From assembly GCA_013176395.1 (NCBI GenBank), contig JABMLP010000011.1, positions 1 to 64,000 of the forward strand: a stretch of 64,000 bases of DNA. Reading direction: 5' to 3'. Below the pieces are notes generated by a model. It made no database searches and had not been told where the DNA came from. It worked only from the letters and a program-made list of their open reading frames with translations. Source of the stretch: Venturia oleaginea (lineage: Eukaryota > Ascomycota > Dothideomycetes > Venturiales > Venturiaceae). Shown here in pieces: positions 61,201 through 64,000 of this stretch. Positions within the stretch are counted from its first letter, which is position 1, and each line of letters starts with the position of its first letter. A program made the position numbers and the translations under genes.

Positions 61201-61541
61201 AGCTACCTAAGGGAATGAGAATACACCCGGTATTCCATGTCTCCCTGCTTGAACCAGCACATCCAGACGCCCCGCTTGACCAAAAAACGATACTCCAAGG
61301 CGATCAACTCGAGCCTGAGTATGATGTCGAAACTGTCGTTAACCATGCTATTGTGCAACGTCAGCACAAGTACCTCATTAAGTGGAAAGGCTATCCTACC
61401 TCGGAAAACACTTGGAAGCCTATGTCACACTTGAAGAACTCTCTCCAAGCTCTGCGGGATTTCCATCGGGAACATCCAGAGCATTCCAGACCTCCATCCC
61501 TGAAGTCTCGATCGAACCAAGGAAGACGGAAAGATCGTTAG
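58215..61541 (+). CDS. Pol (RT-RNase H-integrase-chromodomain) of element C copy 2
   Basis: 1108 codons, the same as 23608-26934 by eye: YMDD RT, RNase H, HHCC/D,D,E integrase and chromodomain. Open to TAG at 61539-61541. Confidence 0.93.
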   Translation: MENTYKSKRYPYSLTIADGRPVDSNGGMVVYEADVTLWIQGRKERIVLDVTNIGDSDLILGLPWLQTHNPHIDWGTLTLTFPDHRYPVQASMRARTRTAQRPLRKRPTHVEVAYCYRLQTEEDSPVFQIPNEYQEFAELFKEESIEDSLPPHQPWDHEIKLKNNEQPKKFKIYPLREDQLETLREYIDDFTKKGFIRESKSPAGYPVFYVPKPDGSQRLCVDYRHLNEISEKNAYTLPLIQELRDRLQGAKWFTKFDIPAAFHRIRIKEGDEWKTAFRTRLGHYEYLVMPFGLTNAPATLQAYMNNVLREHLDKFVSVYMDDILVYSRTFEEHVKHVRTVLRALMKFNLRLKPSKSEFHKQRIKFVGCFVSQAGLEIDPEIYQKVRDWPVPSNVKGVQSFHAFANYYRQFIEGFSEVAEPLTGLMKKGITFEWNEHAQKAFDALKTRLTTPPILQLFDPKKPATVEADASDRALGACLSQPDSNGKLRPVAYHARKFLKAEINYSTSDKELMAIVDAFKHWKHYLEGAKHKITVYSDHKNLRNFTTTKELNRRQLRWSEELSSYSFQILYKKGKENINADALSRREDFMAGEKERVERALFRQEGNALIHQVSLLQSGKPSYWQEVRNAQQKDPDVQGYIQSADLNTRIEDGLFIFNDLVYLPASLRKQYILHQHESPLNGHCRPEIVLSRLQNTFYFPHMRQEVFKEIGKCVLCKKAKYERHKPYGLLQPNKAPHGAWKTISMDFVGPLPPSPSLDGVQYEHIMVVIDRLTKYAIFIPLPKGYDTRYLAGVFVRDVVSKHGIPDNIISDRDSLFTSHFWEELCEMLKIRRSLSTAYHPQSDGQTERMNQTMEQYLRIYVDDDQSNWVSLLPLAAFAYNASVQDTIRMSPFFANFGREPQFEIEQGNLLPTDATVVASELSQLHDQLKYDITFLNMRMAMRVNQKRTVGPVLKKGDKVYLWRRNIKTKRPSEKLDFRKLGAFEIDEVKGAVNYKLKLPKGMRIHPVFHVSLLEPAHPDAPLDQKTILQGDQLEPEYDVETVVNHAIVQRQHKYLIKWKGYPTSENTWKPMSHLKNSLQALRDFHREHPEHSRPPSLKSRSNQGRRKDR

Positions 61542-61998
61542 AAGCTTCGGCGAGCTCACCGTTCGAAAGCCCACCGTTTACTCTCCGTTCCTCTTCCTCC
61601 TCTTCCTCGGGTTCCTCTAATAAACAAATTGTTTTCGTTTTTGCTCTCGCCTCAGCCAACTCCAAGATTTTGCGATTCCTTGATATCCGAGACAACAACT
61701 CTTGTTGCTCACTCAACACTCTTTGCATTTCAATAAGGATTTTCCCCAGCTTCTCCTCGTCACGAGATAACGACTTCTTTGTTTGTTCTCTCGTTTTGTC
61801 TAGGGAAGCCCAGGACACATCGACACACTTAATTCCCTTCTTGGCGCAGCTTGCGCATTTCAGCGACTTCGACGACGGCATAATGATGCAAAGGATGTTA
61901 TGTTTGAAGCAGTATTCGCAGGCGATAGCGGATGGATCACCTTGTTGTTCGATCTCGTCGGCGATACGTTTGCGTCGTAAAGATGATGCAGAAGACAT
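61420..61998 (-). CDS. Antisense accessory ORF of element C copy 2: Zn2Cys6-like coiled-coil acidic protein
   Basis: 192 codons from ATG 61998, the same as 26813-27391: six-Cys cluster, coiled coil, acidic run. It overlaps the 3' end of pol by 122 bases and starts 75 bp from the 3' LTR. Confidence 0.75.
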   Translation of the reverse strand: MSSASSLRRKRIADEIEQQGDPSAIACEYCFKHNILCIIMPSSKSLKCASCAKKGIKCVDVSWASLDKTREQTKKSLSRDEEKLGKILIEMQRVLSEQQELLSRISRNRKILELAEARAKTKTICLLEEPEEEEEEERRVNGGLSNGELAEASNDLSVFLGSIETSGMEVWNALDVPDGNPAELGESSSSVT

Positions 61999-62072
61999 CT
62001 TTGGTTTTCTGTGCGGGGTCCGTGTGACTTTAAGTAAGCGCTGTGGGACCAGCTTACTAAGAAGGAGGGCTA

Positions 62073-62542
62073 TGTTACGGATACTGTCACGTGAGCATGT
62101 ACAGGATTATATTTGATGCATTCGTATGCATATGGATTCCTAAGTGCATACCATCATGTCTTCTTATGATTGGATGATTGTTACACGGGGTTGAAGGATC
62201 ACGTGGTTGATCATTCTTGGCAAGGTAAGCAGAATGAACGTTTGTGTTCATTCCGCTCAGGCTGTTCATCATGATCGGGATGATCATAATGAACGGAGGA
62301 TTTTCATAGAGATGGGATCTCTATATAAAGGACGAGACACTGCTCCCTCAGTATCTCGTATCTTCACTCTCATAGTTACTTCGCTATTGCTTTAGTTACT
62401 TAGCACAATTCACGACTCTTATATCTCACAAACTTCGCTACACTTGTTTGATACGATATTGTCGCCCCAGGATTACTTGAACCTCACTGTACGGAATAGC
62501 CAATTCCAGCTATATTACTTGAGCCATAGCCTCTGCGTAACA
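62073..62542 (+). repeat. 3' LTR of element C copy 2
   Basis: 470 bp, uninterrupted, TGTTACGGATACTG...GCGTAACA, followed by the ATGGG TSD. Confidence 0.96.
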
Positions 62543-62547
62543 ATGGG

Positions 62548-62939
62548 AAAATAACAGGGTTTAATTTAGGGTATAGTATCCGAGCGCCGGACGGTCTATT
62601 CTAATACCTCAACTTCAGAGCTAGCTGGAGTGAGTAGCACCTTACCGTTTTAGGCAAAATATTATTTATTAAGAAGCCCTGCAAACGCGGAATGCAACGC
62701 ATTCAAAATCATTATAATCCGATCAGTACGAGGTTACTGAACAGGGGCGGGAAGTAGATGACCATTTTGACAACAGGTAAGGCTGAAGATCCCGCCTTGC
62801 AGCCGTTAGGGTCTAAAAACACCTCGAATTCCAGCAATCTTCCTAATAACGCAACCTACAAAAGGTCAGTTCGCCTAACATTGGTATTAAAAGATGCGCA
62901 ACACTTGGAAACGATAGCATCCATATTCTCTGGTAGCTT
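62548..62939. other. Non-coding gap
   Basis: About 390 bp between C copy 2 and the Myb/SANT-like ORF. No recognisable motif; probably the 3' side of that ORF. Confidence 0.4.
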
Positions 62940-63833
62940 TTACTTGAAGCGGAAGCACTTTCTGTACTTCTTATAGTGTGCCTTCATCGTCTCTACGTCA
63001 TTCACAAGGACACCTGGCTCGATGTGAGGATAATCGCGAAGAACGCCATTCTCGCGAGTCCCATTTCGAGTCCACCCAGAGCAGTGACCCGGGTTGCCGT
63101 AGTGAGCGCAATATGCATTCCAACTGTTCTTTATCGTCTGCCACTTGCTAACCAGTCTCTCTTTTGTCATAGGCGGAGCTGCCGGGTTTGTCTGCGCTTG
63201 ATCTACTCCAATACAAGCGTTATCGTATGCCTCATCCTTCCAAGAAGCGCCATTCTGTAGACCACAGTTCTTTGACTCTACAAAGGAATCAATCATGGCA
63301 AGGAGGGTCGGTGAGTTCCACGGATAATTCGCTTGCTTCTCCTTCTTTTTCGACGCTGATGACGAAGGCGTAGGCGTAGAACTCTCACTGCGCGTAAGAG
63401 TCTTCACTCTAGCCGCAAGGCTTCGAGCAGAAGTAGATTCGGTTGTTGACCGCACTGAAACGCTTCTATCTCGTGGTTGTATACTTGGAGGTTGTATACT
63501 TAGAGGTTGTGTACTTGAAGGTTGTGTACTTGAAGGTTGTGTACTTAGAGGTTGTGTACTTGGAGGTGTAGGTGGAGGGAACGGCGATGTAGGACTATCG
63601 AGGGCGCTGGTAGGGTCCGGATAAGTCGACTGCAATGCTGGGTCTATTGCAGTATCTTCTTTGGCTTTCTTCTTATTCTTGCTAATACTTGGTATAGCAG
63701 TAGCAGCCCTTTTTCGAGGCTGTTTTTTGAAGCTCCTCCGCGGGCTTTTGGGAGCCAATTTCGGCGCCCTCTGGCGACGTAGAACGCCCGCCAAAGGGTA
63801 CAGTTGATTTGCGATCTCTAGAACGGCGGGTCA
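62940..63833 (-). CDS. Myb/SANT-like DNA-binding protein, 5' end uncertain
   Basis: A 284-codon open frame ends at 62940. N-terminus basic (PKSPRRSFKKQPRKRAA), then Ser/Thr/Pro-rich with six STQPL-type pentapeptides. The C-terminal half resembles the Myb/SANT-like domain found in transposon accessory proteins and some fungal regulators: YPWNSPTLLAMIDSFVES, KERLVSKWQTIKNSWNAYC, HCSGWTRNGTRENGV, and MKAHYKKYRKCF at the end. The frame has no ATG at its start (it begins at TTG 63794). An ATG at 63833 in another frame gives MTRRSRDRKSTVPFGG, whose continuation in the main frame would need a one-base shift near CCCTTT at about 63794-63800. Hence a frameshift, a short intron, or a pseudogene. Probably DNA-binding; may belong to an unrecognised mobile element. 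Confidence 0.6.
63475..63564. repeat. Six tandem 15-bp units in the Myb/SANT-like ORF
   Basis: GGTTGTRTACTTRGA-type units, six in a row, in frame, encoding the minus-strand pentapeptides STQPL/STQPS/SIQPP. Confidence 0.9.
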
Positions 63834-64000
63834 TTGTATAATGCAACGTATGTAGCTGTCACGGTGTGACACTGAGAGTGTTACCATGAACTGGTATACA
63901 CGTGATTCTAGCGCACAAACCGAGGAATCCCTTACCTACCTCGCGATTCCTCCACTGTGCTTAGATTCTTCACGCAATGTCTTGACTCTTAGAAAGATAA
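63834..64000. other. Right edge, nothing recognised
   Basis: Upstream side of the Myb/SANT-like ORF. CACGGTGTGACACTG near 63861 contains a small inverted repeat. No gene call possible. Confidence 0.35.

Larger units (their letters stand above)
55224..62542 (+). mobile_element. Gypsy chromovirus element C, copy 2, TSD ATGGG
   Basis: 7319 bp including the nested LTR. ATGGG at 55219-55223 and 62543-62547. Content equals copy 1: nested solo LTR, gag breaks, pol and antisense ORF. Confidence 0.96.

Noticed and set aside
63475..63564. A CRISPR-like array
   Set aside because: Six adjacent 15-bp units without spacers, in frame within an ORF of a eukaryote; a coding minisatellite.

Overview
This is the end of a chromosome from a filamentous ascomycete (Pezizomycotina). 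Evidence: 27 exact CCCTAA units at the left edge (TTAGGG telomere), short 50-65 nt spliceosomal introns, an A1 aspartic protease, a SUR7-type membrane protein, a telomere-linked-helicase-like gene, and chromodomain Ty3/gypsy elements. The species cannot be fixed from sequence alone.

Layout. 1-9,700 is the sparse gene-bearing subtelomere: a telomere-linked-helicase-like N-terminal fragment cut off by the telomere and reading into it (1-1540, minus), a Ser/Pro-rich conserved ascomycete protein (2330-3403, minus), a secreted pepsin-like protease with two introns (6402-7747, plus) and a damaged SUR7-family gene (8153-9009, minus). 9,700-15,000 is a graveyard: a pogo/Fot1-type DDE transposase split by a solo LTR, the 3' end of a LINE, a decayed gypsy element split by another solo LTR, and an unexplained repeat. 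14,972-62,542 is almost entirely nested LTR retrotransposons. 62,543-64,000 is non-LTR sequence with one Myb/SANT-like ORF.

Families (my labels). A: about 280 bp LTR, present as solo LTRs and one 3' end. B: chromovirus, LTR 310-354 bp with a 22-bp minisatellite; full-length copies at 28600-34803 (minus, TSD GTCTC), 39302-45442 (minus) and 48584-54771 (plus), and a 3' part at 18713-20164. C: chromovirus, 470 bp LTR; 20617-27935 and 55224-62542, plus a pol fragment (27936-28599 with 34809-35291). D: copia-type, minus strand, spread over 35669-48583. E: gypsy, 176 bp LTR, 36118-39301 and a solo LTR. F: copia-type, 14972-18712, truncated. G: decayed gypsy, 11816-about 13850.

How the parts work. 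Gypsy elements B, C and E each have gag with a CCHC knuckle followed by pol in the -1 frame, with a shared TCGGRAAAM shift site at the end of gag. Each also has, directly after the 5' LTR, an 11-nt sequence that is the reverse complement of a stretch inside its own LTR near the expected transcript start, which is the signature of self-primed reverse transcription known from the Tf1/sushi lineage. Element C additionally carries, antisense between pol and the 3' LTR and overlapping the end of pol, an ORF for a Zn2Cys6-spaced cysteine cluster plus coiled coil plus acidic stretch. That antisense accessory gene is the most novel item here.

History. About 8.75 kb (18713-27465) recurs at 53319-62072, including the same nested solo LTR with the same TSD, so it is a segmental duplication and not independent insertions. 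Several full-length elements have non-matching flanks, which fits ectopic LTR or element recombination. Many ORFs remain open, so repeat-induced point mutation does not look heavy here.
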